Shown: positions 1-6,139, counted from the stretch's first letter. The stretch: 6,139 bases of DNA from an uncultured Actinomycetes bacterium (GCA_903866425.1 CAIPNN010000020.1:1-6139); one strand, 5' to 3'. A program made the numbers and translations. The notes: generated from the sequence alone by a model not told the origin.

Positions 1-1
1 C

Positions 2-127
2 GCTTCCCGGGTCAGGGTGCGCGTTGCGAAGACGCCAGCGGCAAGGCGTTCGGCGCAGCTCGCGGTGGCTCGCAGGGGGAAGCAGGTAAAGATCCTCAGG
101 GCTGCCGTCGCCCGCGCCTGCAGGTAG
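2..127 (+). CDS. possible C-terminal tail of an upstream gene (partial)
   Basis: A frame open from the window edge gives 41 residues and stops at TAG 125-127, nine bases before the ATG of the next gene. The peptide is basic and strand-like (RVRVRVAKTP near the start, RRGKQVKILRAAVARA near the end), which would suit the last strands of a beta-sandwich domain in an exported protein. The close spacing to the next start would fit an operon. Against it, the fragment is short, uses several AGG codons that are rare in the neighbouring genes, and other frames here are also open. No family is recognised. It may be non-coding. Confidence 0.25.
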   Translation, partial: ASRVRVRVAKTPAARRSAQLAVARRGKQVKILRAAVARACR

Positions 128-136
128 CCGGGAACG

Positions 137-1945
137 ATGCGACGCACCGCCACTCTGCTGCTTGCCTCGGGCGTGGTCGTGGCGGGCGTCGGGCTTCTCG
201 CGGGGGCGTGGGCCGTCGGTGCAGCTGGTCGTGGCGATACCGACGCCGTGTCCTCCACGGCGCCATCCACGACGCCCCCAGCAGCAAACCTCGCGCCGCC
301 CGTCACCGGCCTGCTGGGCGATGAACCGGTGGGCGTGCGAATTCTGGGGCAGCGGCAGACAGACGCGGCTGCCGGAACAGCGGCCACCGTGATCGTGACC
401 TCAAAGGCCCCCATCACCGGGGTAACCATCACGGAGCCCGGCGGCACCGCAATTCCGCCAATGACCGGTGCGCTGCTCATCGCCCGTTCGCGCGGGGAGA
501 TCGATGCCCCCACCAGCACGACCCATGGGCACGGACACACCACCGGAGCCCGACTCGGGGCATCGCTCGGGGCCACCGGGGTATTCGCCGCCAAGATGTC
601 TCCCGGCGCAGATGACGTCGCGGTCGACCTGCAGGGCACGCGCCTCGCATCGGTCTACGGCGAGGCCGGCAGGCTGGAGCAACTCGACCTCGTGCGGGGC
701 ACACGCCCCAGCACCACCACGGGGGTCGGGCGCCCCACCCAGGCATGGTTCACGCCGGATGGCGACGAAGTGTGGGTCAATGACGCCGATGCAGGCGTGA
801 GGGTTGTGCGCGGACGCGGCGCGCCGTCGAAGGCCATCGCGGGCGCCGCAGGCAACAACGTCGTCGCGTTCGCCCCGGACCGCGGGGTCGCTGTGATCGC
901 CGGCGCCCAAACGAGCGAGGCGGTGCTGGTACGCACGCGCACCCACGCCCGCCTGGCAACCCTTGACTTGCCGGCTCCGGTGACATCAGTCCAGTTCATC
1001 CGACGGCCCGCCGCCATCCTCCTCACCCACGCTGACGGCAGCGCCAGCCTGGCGCCACTCGACCGATCCCGTCGGCCATTCCTCATTGCCACGGGCCAAG
1101 CCGGTGGCGCCAACACGGCCGCGGTCGTCACACCTGACGGCCGGCGTGCCGCCATCTTGCTGCCCGATGCGCGACGACTCGCAGTGCTCGACATCCCCGG
1201 GAAACGCGTCCTCACGAGCGTCGCGACCGGAGCAGGGCCGCAGGGGCTCGAGCTGCTGCAGCGTCGGTTCGCCATCACCCGCAACACCGGCGAGCCGAGT
1301 GCGACGTGGGTCGACGTGCGAACACCATCGCGCGCGGCGGACCTCCCGCTCGGTGATCGTCCAGCCACGGCCATGGCGCTGACCGAGCGAGGCACTCGCC
1401 TCCTCTTGACGGATCCGACGGCACGTCAGGTCCTCGACGTGCATTCGATGATGGGGCGACCCATGGTGATGGGCGTGATCCCGGGAGCCTTTGCTCCGGA
1501 CGACATCGTGGCCTTCCCTGGTGGCCTGCGCCGCTCGGGGCCGCGGGAATACCGCCGCACAGTGGTGCTGAGGAATGACGGGGTGCATCGCGTCACCGTG
1601 TCTTCACCACTCGGCACATTCACGACCGTCATACGCGGTACGCGCCGCCAATCGGCCAGCGCTCCGTCGGTGGTGTCGTACCCCCGACGCATTCAGAGCG
1701 GCGACCCTGCTCGCGTGACGCTTGCGGTGCGCGGGGCGGCCCCCAAAATCGTCGAGGTGCTGATGATCTCGACTGGCCCCAACGGCACGCATCAGGCCCG
1801 GGGGAGGGCCAGGCGACATGCCGGCGGCTGGACGGCGTCGCTCCGACCCACTTCTCCCGGTCGCTACCTCATTATTCCCGTCGTCGACGGGGCGACCGTC
1901 GACGGCAGCGGGTCTGCGGTCCCGTCCACCGCGGTCACGCCGTAG
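137..1945 (+). CDS. exported beta-propeller protein (YncE / cytochrome D1-like) with C-terminal beta-sandwich region
   Basis: A 602-residue protein of unknown function, probably secreted or anchored outside the membrane. The N terminus is a signal peptide or signal anchor: MRR, then a hydrophobic run to about residue 26, with an AWA-type cleavage site possible after A26. There is no lipobox, and I see no cysteine anywhere. A Thr/Pro/Ala-rich linker (about 35-55) leads to a short strand-rich segment (about 60-115) and a THGHGHT patch at 129-135 that could bind metal. Residues of about 145-450 show repeats typical of YVTN/YncE propellers, such as VGRPTQAWFTPDGDEVWV from 197 and VVTPDGRRAAIL from 330, with RRLAVLDIPGKRV following. 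From about 460, strand-rich sequence includes GGWTASLRPTSPGRYLI at 563-579, similar in pattern to FixH/YtkA-like or other Ig folds. A stop at 125-127 makes ATG 137 the natural start. GGGA at 130-133 is a weak, close ribosome site. Propeller fold fairly sure; function unknown. Confidence 0.85.
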   Translation: MRRTATLLLASGVVVAGVGLLAGAWAVGAAGRGDTDAVSSTAPSTTPPAANLAPPVTGLLGDEPVGVRILGQRQTDAAAGTAATVIVTSKAPITGVTITEPGGTAIPPMTGALLIARSRGEIDAPTSTTHGHGHTTGARLGASLGATGVFAAKMSPGADDVAVDLQGTRLASVYGEAGRLEQLDLVRGTRPSTTTGVGRPTQAWFTPDGDEVWVNDADAGVRVVRGRGAPSKAIAGAAGNNVVAFAPDRGVAVIAGAQTSEAVLVRTRTHARLATLDLPAPVTSVQFIRRPAAILLTHADGSASLAPLDRSRRPFLIATGQAGGANTAAVVTPDGRRAAILLPDARRLAVLDIPGKRVLTSVATGAGPQGLELLQRRFAITRNTGEPSATWVDVRTPSRAADLPLGDRPATAMALTERGTRLLLTDPTARQVLDVHSMMGRPMVMGVIPGAFAPDDIVAFPGGLRRSGPREYRRTVVLRNDGVHRVTVSSPLGTFTTVIRGTRRQSASAPSVVSYPRRIQSGDPARVTLAVRGAAPKIVEVLMISTGPNGTHQARGRARRHAGGWTASLRPTSPGRYLIIPVVDGATVDGSGSAVPSTAVTP

Positions 1946-1952
1946 TCGCGCA

Positions 1953-1991
1953 GCGTCTCGCTGCCACCTCGCTGCGGCTGCCGCGAGACGC
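1953..1991 (+). terminator. GC-rich hairpin after the propeller gene, possible terminator
   Basis: Eight bases after the TAG of the propeller gene, GCGTCTCGC (1953-1961) is followed by its exact reverse complement GCGAGACGC (1983-1991), a 9-bp stem with a 21-base loop. No T-run follows, so it is not a canonical intrinsic terminator. Hairpins lacking a U-tract are often proposed as terminators or RNA-stability elements in high-GC actinobacteria. It also lies 43 bases before the MFS start, so it could act as a leader structure for that gene. Confidence 0.4.
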
Positions 1992-2001
1992 GCCCTGTCG
2001 C

Positions 2002-2069
2002 GGGGAGGTCGACACGTGGCAGTAGGCTGCCCGCGTGACGACGGCCCCCGCACGAGACACCGCGCGTAA
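2002..2069 (+). promoter_or_regulatory. strong Shine-Dalgarno with possible 17-codon leader ORF overlapping the MFS start
   Basis: GGGGAGG at 2002-2008 is the best Shine-Dalgarno match seen in the window, but it lies 26 bases before the MFS GTG at 2035, too far for normal use. It is spaced 7 bases from a GTG at 2016 in another frame, which opens a 17-codon ORF (VAVGCPRDDG...) ending at TAA 2067-2069, across the MFS start. This could be a leader peptide that feeds ribosomes onto the transporter start. It could equally be chance in G-rich sequence, because that frame is also open for a long way upstream. Confidence 0.22.
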
Positions 2070-3312
2070 CGCCCGGGGTATTACGCGTATCCGCGAGCAC
2101 TTCGCTGGCGGCCCGTGGCTCCACCCGGCATTTCGGCGCCTGGCCTTCGCACGGGCCATCTCGTCGTTCGGCAGTTGGATGCAGAATGTCGCCGCGGGGT
2201 TCCTGCTCTATGCCCTCTCCGGCAGCGCCATGCTGGTGGGACTCCTCGCAGCAGTGGCGCTCGGCCCGAGCATCGTGCTCGCACCGCTCGGGGGCGCGCT
2301 CGCCGATCGCTTCTGCCCACGCAAACTGCTGATCGTGTTCTCGTATCTGGAAGTCGTCGGCCCGGCGCTGATGGCTGTGGCCGCGGCCACGGGACACCTG
2401 TCGGTGGGCGTCATCTTCGCGGGCGTGCTGCTGAATCAGGTTTTCGGCTCGATGGCCAACCCGGTTTTCGCCATCGTGTCGCAGCATTCAGTGCCCGCTG
2501 ACCTGCGCCACGCGGCAGTCGCCGACCTGTCGGTCGTCTACCAGCTCACGGTCTTCGCCGGGGCCATCCTGGGCGGAACCGTTGTCGCGGTCATCGGACC
2601 CGCCTGGGCATTCGGGGCGAACGCCGCCTCGTACCTCGTTGTCGGCACGATCATTCTCATGTCGCCGGTGCTGCAGGCAGCCTGTGACGCCGCGCGGGCA
2701 AGCGGCGACGGGTTCATCCTTGCGGGGATGCGCGAGGGCTTGCGCATCCCACTCGTGCGCGGTGTGTTGCTCGGCGCTGCAACCTTTTTCGTGTTGGTGG
2801 GGCCCATTCAGTCCCTCATGCCCAAAGTCGCGGCCGAGCACGGCGAGAACGCGATGTATCTGGGGCTCCTGCTCACCGGTATCGCCGTGGGCGCGCTGAT
2901 CGCGAATCCCATCGTTCGCAAACGGGTGACGGATGGGCCCAGCGCGTGGCGCGCGATCGCCGTGGCGCTCATCATCTGCGGCCCCGCCACTGTGCTCTTC
3001 GGTTTCTCGAGCCTGCTCTGGACCGATCTGCTGCTGCTCGCAGTCATCGGCTTCACGTGGGAGACCCTGTTCGTATCTGGCAGCGCCGCCATGCAGTTGG
3101 ACGTGCCGATGCACATCAAGGGTCGCATGGTCGGCGTGTTCTACGTGGCGGTCACCGGCTGCACAGCCGCCGGAGCGCTGTTGATGGGCTGGCTGTTCAC
3201 CGACCTGGGCGTGGACCATGCGCTGTGGCTTCTCGGCGGCGTCACCTTCCTCATGAGCCTCGGGCTCTACGCCCACTGGCACAGATCGATGCGCCCCGAG
3301 CGAACCTCGTAG
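2035..3312 (+). CDS. MFS transporter, EntS-like (MFS_3 type), first paralog
   Basis: A 425-residue integral membrane protein, about the usual length of a 12-helix major facilitator. The pattern best fits the EntS / MFS_3 group of proton-driven exporters. The first helix region carries SFGSWMQNVAAGFLLY (44-59). The loop between helices 2 and 3 has the MFS motif A, GGALADRFCPRK (86-97), with the conserved D91 and R92. A cytoplasmic central loop around 213-240 (AACDAARASGDG) separates the halves, and RMVGVFY marks a motif-A-like loop in the second half. An in-frame TAG at 2023-2025 leaves GTG 2035 as the first possible start. A partial ribosome site, GTAGG at 2022-2026, lies 8 bases before it. 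The N-terminal cytoplasmic tail is about 17 residues longer than in the second paralog. It leads a three-gene unit, with the thioesterase 9 bases downstream. Transport role is likely; the substrate cannot be told. Confidence 0.9.
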   Translation: MTTAPARDTARNARGITRIREHFAGGPWLHPAFRRLAFARAISSFGSWMQNVAAGFLLYALSGSAMLVGLLAAVALGPSIVLAPLGGALADRFCPRKLLIVFSYLEVVGPALMAVAAATGHLSVGVIFAGVLLNQVFGSMANPVFAIVSQHSVPADLRHAAVADLSVVYQLTVFAGAILGGTVVAVIGPAWAFGANAASYLVVGTIILMSPVLQAACDAARASGDGFILAGMREGLRIPLVRGVLLGAATFFVLVGPIQSLMPKVAAEHGENAMYLGLLLTGIAVGALIANPIVRKRVTDGPSAWRAIAVALIICGPATVLFGFSSLLWTDLLLLAVIGFTWETLFVSGSAAMQLDVPMHIKGRMVGVFYVAVTGCTAAGALLMGWLFTDLGVDHALWLLGGVTFLMSLGLYAHWHRSMRPERTS

Positions 3313-3321
3313 GCTTCCTCT

Positions 3322-3690
3322 ATGGCTGAAGCCCGCTCACTGCAAATCGTCTTTCCCGGAGACACCAACCATCTGGGCACCCTGTTCGGGGGCACCCTCA
3401 TGGCCTGGATGGATCGTGCCGCGTATCTGGCGGCCACGCGCCGTGCGCGCGGAACCTGCGTCACCCGCAAAGTTGACGAGCTCGAGTTCCGCACGCCCAT
3501 CTTCTCGGGCGACTTCGTGGAGTTGATCGGCCGTGTTGAGTCGGTGGGCCGCACGAGCCTGGCCGTACTGGTTGAGGTGTACCGCGAGAACCCCGACGAT
3601 GCGTCACGTGAGCTCTGCACCACCGGGCGTTTCACCATGGTGCACGTTGGCGACGACGGACTGCCGGCGGAGATTCCAACCGCGGCGTGA
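3322..3690 (+). CDS. acyl-CoA thioesterase, YciA/BFIT-type hotdog fold
   Basis: A 122-residue single hotdog domain, expected to act in the cytoplasm by hydrolysing acyl-CoA to free acid and CoA, usually as a multimer. The family signature is nearly complete: PGDTNHLGTLFGG (12-24), then LMAWMDRAAYLAA (26-38). D31 sits on the central helix at the position of the catalytic Asp in YciA-like enzymes, and N16 is the conserved Asn of the DTN motif. Further matches are VTRKVDELEF, PIFSGDFVEL and the strand VGRTSLAVLVEVY. It is shorter at the C terminus than E. coli YciA but complete. The start lies 9 bases after the stop of the first MFS gene, whose TAGG is the only weak ribosome site, so translational coupling is likely. 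Its own stop overlaps the GTG of the second MFS gene. Chain-length preference is not readable. The likely role is to release an acid that the flanking transporters or general CoA recycling would handle, which is inference. Confidence 0.9.
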   Translation: MAEARSLQIVFPGDTNHLGTLFGGTLMAWMDRAAYLAATRRARGTCVTRKVDELEFRTPIFSGDFVELIGRVESVGRTSLAVLVEVYRENPDDASRELCTTGRFTMVHVGDDGLPAEIPTAA

Positions 3691-4907
3691 GCACGGCGTC
3701 ATCCCCCCAGAGCCCCTGGTCGGTGGCCGCATTCCGGCGAGTGATGACCGCGCGCTTCATCGCCGGGCTCGGCTCGTGGATGCAATTCGTGGCCGCAGGC
3801 TTCCTCGTGTACCAACTGTCGGGCAGCGCCGCGCTGGTGGGTGCCCTGGGTGCCGTGGCACTCGGCCCGAGCCTCATCGGCTCACCGGTGGCGGGTGTGC
3901 TCGGCGACCGCTTCTGTCTTCGCCGCCTGAGCGTGCTGTTCGCAAGCCTCGAGAGCCTGCCCGCCCTCGGGCTCGCCATTGTGGCCCTCACGGGCGATCT
4001 CACCGTGCCAATTCTCTTCGCGGGCGTTGCCGCGACAGCGGTGTTCCATTCGCTGAGCGAGCCCATCATCCAACTGGTGGTGCCCTACACGGTGGACGAA
4101 GGCCTGAGGTACCGCGCCGTGGCCAACATGTCGGCTGTGTACAACGTGGCGCAGGTGGTGGGTGCGCTCGGCGCCGGCATCATCCTGCAGCTCACGGGCT
4201 CGTGGATTGCCTTCTTCATCAACTTCGTGGGCTATGCGTCGGTGGCGCTGGTCATCACGTTCTCACCCATCCTGCAGCGGGCATGCGACCTGGCGCGTGC
4301 GAGTGGCGACGGGCGCATCCTGCGGGGAACTCTCGCCGGCGTTCGCCTACCGATCGTGCGCGCCCTGTTTGCGGGCTCGCTCGTGTTCTTCGTGCTCATC
4401 GCCCCCATCGAGCAGCTCATGCCTCGAATCGCCGCAGCGCATGGAGAGGATGCCGCACTTCTTGGGCTTCTGGTGGCCACCATCTGCATGGGAGCCGTTG
4501 TGGGCAACCCCATCGTGCAGCGCGTGGCGGTGGATGCCAGGTCGTCACAGCGCACGCTCGCGGTCGGCGTGCTGCTGTGCGGCATCCCCACGTTGCTGCT
4601 CGGGGTCTCGCCTGCCCTGTGGAGCGACCTGGTGCTACTGCTGGTCGTGGGTATCTCCTGGGAGATGGTGTTCGTGAGCACCATCCAGTCGCTGCAGATG
4701 GATGTGCCCGTGGCCATCCGCGGACGCATGGTGGGGCTGTTCTACTGCCTCACCTCCGGCACTGAGGCGCTGGGGGCCCTGCTGATGGGCTGGGTATTCA
4801 CCGAACTCGGGGTGAACCCCGGCCTCATCGTGCTGGGTGCGGTGGCGCTGGCATGCGCTCTGGTGCTGTGGCCCGTGCTCGCACGGGCACGGGTTCAGCT
4901 CAGGTAG
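3687..4907 (+). CDS. MFS transporter, EntS-like (MFS_3 type), second paralog
   Basis: A 406-residue, 12-helix major facilitator clearly homologous to the MFS protein two genes upstream, aligning almost without gaps in the stretches compared. Shared blocks include GSWMQ.VAAGFL (29-40), LSGSA.LVG, AVALGPS, motif A as GVLGDRFCLRR (70-80, with D74 and R75), RASGDG in the central loop, GRMVG.FY and GALLMGW. In the 30-residue stretch beginning RMVG, 20 positions are identical by hand count. The GTG start at 3687 overlaps the thioesterase TGA by 4 bases (GTGA), a standard sign of translational coupling. GGCGGAG at 3666-3672 is a somewhat distant ribosome site. The last 13 bases overlap the 3' end of rex on the other strand, with no room for a terminator. 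Probably an exporter; substrate unknown. Whether it works alone or together with its paralog cannot be seen. Confidence 0.9.
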   Translation: MSTASSPQSPWSVAAFRRVMTARFIAGLGSWMQFVAAGFLVYQLSGSAALVGALGAVALGPSLIGSPVAGVLGDRFCLRRLSVLFASLESLPALGLAIVALTGDLTVPILFAGVAATAVFHSLSEPIIQLVVPYTVDEGLRYRAVANMSAVYNVAQVVGALGAGIILQLTGSWIAFFINFVGYASVALVITFSPILQRACDLARASGDGRILRGTLAGVRLPIVRALFAGSLVFFVLIAPIEQLMPRIAAAHGEDAALLGLLVATICMGAVVGNPIVQRVAVDARSSQRTLAVGVLLCGIPTLLLGVSPALWSDLVLLLVVGISWEMVFVSTIQSLQMDVPVAIRGRMVGLFYCLTSGTEALGALLMGWVFTELGVNPGLIVLGAVALACALVLWPVLARARVQLR

Positions 4908-5515
4908 AAGTAGAGCGCGTAGAGCAGTTCGACCGCGGGGCTCGACGTGTGCACGGTGACGTCTGACGGCACCGACAGCAGTGCGTCGGAGTAGTTGAAG
5001 ATGATCTTGACGCCCGACGACACCAGGTCGTCGGCCACCTGCTGCGCCGCCCCGGCCGGGATGGCCAGCACGCCAACCTCGATGCCCTCGTTCTCGACCA
5101 CCAGCGGCAGCTCGCTGTAGTGGCGCACCGTGAGGTCGCCAATGCGGATGCCCACCTTGTCGGGGTCGGTGTCGAACATCGCGGAGATGCGGAAGCCATG
5201 GTCGGCAAACGCGCCTGAGCCGGCGATCGCCTGGCCCAGATTTCCCGCGCCGAACAGCGCGATGTTGTGCTGCCCTGAGGTGCGGAGGATCTTCCTGATC
5301 TGCCCAATCAGGGTGTCGATGTCGTAGCCCACACCGCGCTTGCCGAACTTGCCGAAGCCCGAGAGGTCGCGCCGGATCTGCGTGGGGTTCACGTTGGTGT
5401 ACTCAGAGATGGCCTGGCTGGAGATGGACGTCTTGCCCATGCGCTTGGCCTGCGTGAGCACCTGCAGGTACCGGGAGAGCCGCGCTGCGACTCCGAGTGT
5501 GAGCTGTTCCGCCAC
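4895..5515 (-). CDS. rex: redox-sensing transcriptional repressor Rex
   Basis: A 206-residue Rex protein, normal for the family (about 205-225). Rex homodimers bind operators when NAD+ is plentiful and let go when NADH rises, derepressing respiratory and fermentative genes. Residues 1-80 form the winged helix, with the hallmark TQIRRDLSGFGKFGKRGVGY (45-64) for DNA binding and domain packing. The Rossmann half begins near 84 with IALFGAGNLG, holding GAGNLG (89-94) for dinucleotide binding. It continues with FDTDPDKVG (114-122), with D115 at the end of the second strand, and AIPAGAAQQVAD (151-162). The C-terminal helix SPAVELLYALYFYLS (192-206) is the domain-swapped dimer helix. GTG 5515 is the first start after an in-frame stop at 5546-5548, and its ribosome site is poor. 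A palindrome 15 bases upstream suggests autoregulation. It converges on, and overlaps by 13 bases, the second MFS gene. Confidence 0.96.
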   Translation of the reverse strand: MAEQLTLGVAARLSRYLQVLTQAKRMGKTSISSQAISEYTNVNPTQIRRDLSGFGKFGKRGVGYDIDTLIGQIRKILRTSGQHNIALFGAGNLGQAIAGSGAFADHGFRISAMFDTDPDKVGIRIGDLTVRHYSELPLVVENEGIEVGVLAIPAGAAQQVADDLVSSGVKIIFNYSDALLSVPSDVTVHTSSPAVELLYALYFYLS

Positions 5516-5530
5516 GAGGATCCGATCGGG

Positions 5531-5553
5531 GTTTGTATCAGTGAGTTACAAAC
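5531..5553. promoter_or_regulatory. inverted repeat upstream of rex, candidate Rex operator
   Basis: GTTTGTA (5531-5537) and its exact reverse complement TACAAAC (5547-5553) flank a 9-base spacer, in one of the few AT-richer patches of the window. The core TTGT...ACAA resembles the known Rex operator TTGTGAAnnnnTTCACAA. Here the core spans 19 bases rather than 18, and the inner GTGA/TCAC positions are not symmetrical. Its place between the putative rex -10 and the start codon suits autorepression. Another regulator's site cannot be excluded. Confidence 0.6.
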
Positions 5554-5579
5554 TAACCAGCAGACACGCAGCCACGCAA
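5550..5579 (-). promoter_or_regulatory. rex: putative rex promoter (-35 TTGCGT, -10 TAGTTT)
   Basis: Read on the minus strand, TTGCGT (5579-5574) and TAGTTT (5555-5550) are 18 bases apart and fit the loose TTGnnn / TAnnnT pattern of actinobacterial housekeeping promoters. The -10 box overlaps the outer end of the inverted repeat, so a bound repressor would block it. A transcript from here would have a leader of about 30 bases. The match is weak, and only the context favours it. Confidence 0.33.
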
Positions 5580-5601
5580 GCGGGATCGGTCTGGCGGCGT
5601 G

Positions 5602-6139
5602 CTACCTCACGCGGAACGGAGCGCTCTTGCGCCCCAACACCGTGCCGTCCGGCCCGATGGCAGTAACGACCGCCCGGTAGTAACCGGAGGGCACCTTCAC
5701 CCCGCGGGCATCGCGCTTGTTGAGACTCACCTCGTACCGCGCCGCTGGCCAGTCGCCCGAGCGCTCGGCACTGCCCATCCTGATAGGCGCACGATTGTCC
5801 ACGGGGTGGAGCGCGATTTGCACATCGTGCAGCGTGACGGAGTTGAGCCCCACGGCGAGCGCGTCGCGCATCCCCACCCGCACGGTGAGCACGCCGATGC
5901 CAGATCCCTGCCGGCGCACCGACGGGCTCCCCAGGGCGGCGCCGGGCGTGCGGGGGCGCGTTGTTGCCCACACCATGGCCGACCCCGCTGCCACCTCCCC
6001 GCCGACCGGCGCCACCACGAGACGGCCGCGATAGGTCGCCGGGCCCGTCTTCGGCCCGCGGGGGATGATCGCCGTGCCCTTGTGGCGCCCGCCCGGCGCG
6101 AGATCGAACGGCTCACCCACCGGCGCGTAACTGCCGTCC
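5602..6139 (-). CDS. C-terminal part of an exported protein with Ig-like domains (partial)
   Basis: The frame is open from the window edge to TAG at 5604-5602 and shows 178 C-terminal residues; the true start lies outside. The visible part looks like two consecutive beta-sandwich domains. The first has FDLAPGGRHKGTAIIP and ATYRGRLVVAPVGGEV, a pattern common in Fn3-like or Ig-like domains (a proline- or glycine-containing turn, then Y.G.L.V). The second ends with VKVPSGYYRAVVTAIGPDG, which resembles FlgD-type Ig domains that close many secreted proteins. Such tails occur on secreted subtilisin-like peptidases and other surface proteins, but no catalytic domain is visible, so the function is open. 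No cysteine is seen. A GTG at 6120 is probably internal because domain-like sequence continues upstream of it. It lies 86 bases upstream of rex on the same strand, but rex seems to have its own promoter. Confidence 0.72.
   Translation of the reverse strand, partial: DGSYAPVGEPFDLAPGGRHKGTAIIPRGPKTGPATYRGRLVVAPVGGEVAAGSAMVWATTRPRTPGAALGSPSVRRQGSGIGVLTVRVGMRDALAVGLNSVTLHDVQIALHPVDNRAPIRMGSAERSGDWPAARYEVSLNKRDARGVKVPSGYYRAVVTAIGPDGTVLGRKSAPFRVR

Noticed and set aside
87..93. TAAAGAT upstream of the propeller gene, considered as a -10 box.
   Set aside because: It does not fit TAnnnT and has no -35-like hexamer at a suitable distance.
655..1588. Two long minus-strand frames antisense to the propeller gene.
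   Set aside because: Their composition is that of shadow frames, and the plus-strand frame has a signal peptide and propeller repeats.
1864..2487. A 207-codon minus-strand frame spanning the propeller-MFS gap.
   Set aside because: It crosses two well-supported genes and the hairpin, and its sequence (many Glu, Arg, His and Gln) shows no domain pattern.
2488..3282. A 264-codon minus-strand frame antisense to the first MFS gene.
   Set aside because: The peptide is hydrophilic, low in complexity and matches no family. It mirrors the wobble bias of the MFS gene.
3533..4765. A 410-codon plus-strand frame overlapping the thioesterase end and most of the second MFS gene.
   Set aside because: It is rich in Arg, Ala, Gly and His with no family pattern, and is a shadow of the strongly supported MFS frame in high-GC DNA.
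5522..5529. An 8-base palindrome CCGATCGG between the rex inverted repeat and the start codon.
   Set aside because: Short GC-rich palindromes are common by chance here, and nothing ties this one to a known operator.
5717..6034. A 105-codon plus-strand frame opposite the last gene.
   Set aside because: It is Arg/Pro/Thr-rich with no recognisable features, and the minus frame has coherent beta-sandwich patterns running to the window edge.

Overview
The window is high-GC bacterial DNA (about two thirds G+C by eye), densely coding, with GTG starts used freely and no mobile elements, RNA genes or CRISPR repeats. A Rex-family redox repressor, secreted beta-rich proteins with Ala/Arg/Gly-rich composition and high-GC codon use point to an Actinomycetota-type organism. 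The Rex sequence and the style of the last protein suggest the Thermoleophilia lineage, but this is an impression from memory and no search was run.

Layout. Positions 1-136 hold at most the tail of an upstream reading frame (stop at 125-127). Positions 137-1945 (+) encode a 602-residue exported protein with a beta-propeller core and C-terminal beta-sandwich region. An 89-base gap follows, holding a 9-bp-stem hairpin. Then comes a tight three-gene plus-strand unit: an MFS exporter (2035-3312), a YciA-type hotdog acyl-CoA thioesterase (3322-3690) and a second, paralogous MFS exporter (3687-4907). The gap between the first two is 9 bases, and the second and third overlap by 4 bases. On the opposite strand, rex (4895-5515) converges on the second transporter with a 13-base overlap of their 3' ends. 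Upstream of rex, an 86-base gap holds a perfect 7-bp inverted repeat that looks like an autoregulatory operator. Beyond it on the minus strand is the 3' end of a gene for an exported, Ig-like protein that runs off the window (5602-6139).

How the genes may work together. The transporter-thioesterase-transporter unit looks like one transcript with coupled translation. The two MFS proteins align almost without gaps in the stretches compared, so they arose by duplication, and a small acyl-CoA thioesterase sits between them. A thioesterase that frees an acid from CoA beside two putative exporters would fit removal of an acyl product, but no substrate can be read from the sequence. Rex senses the NADH/NAD+ ratio and probably represses itself. 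Nothing in the window shows that it controls the neighbouring exporters. The known families account for most of the window. The less explained parts are the propeller protein, the MFS-thioesterase-MFS arrangement, and the geometry of the rex operator.
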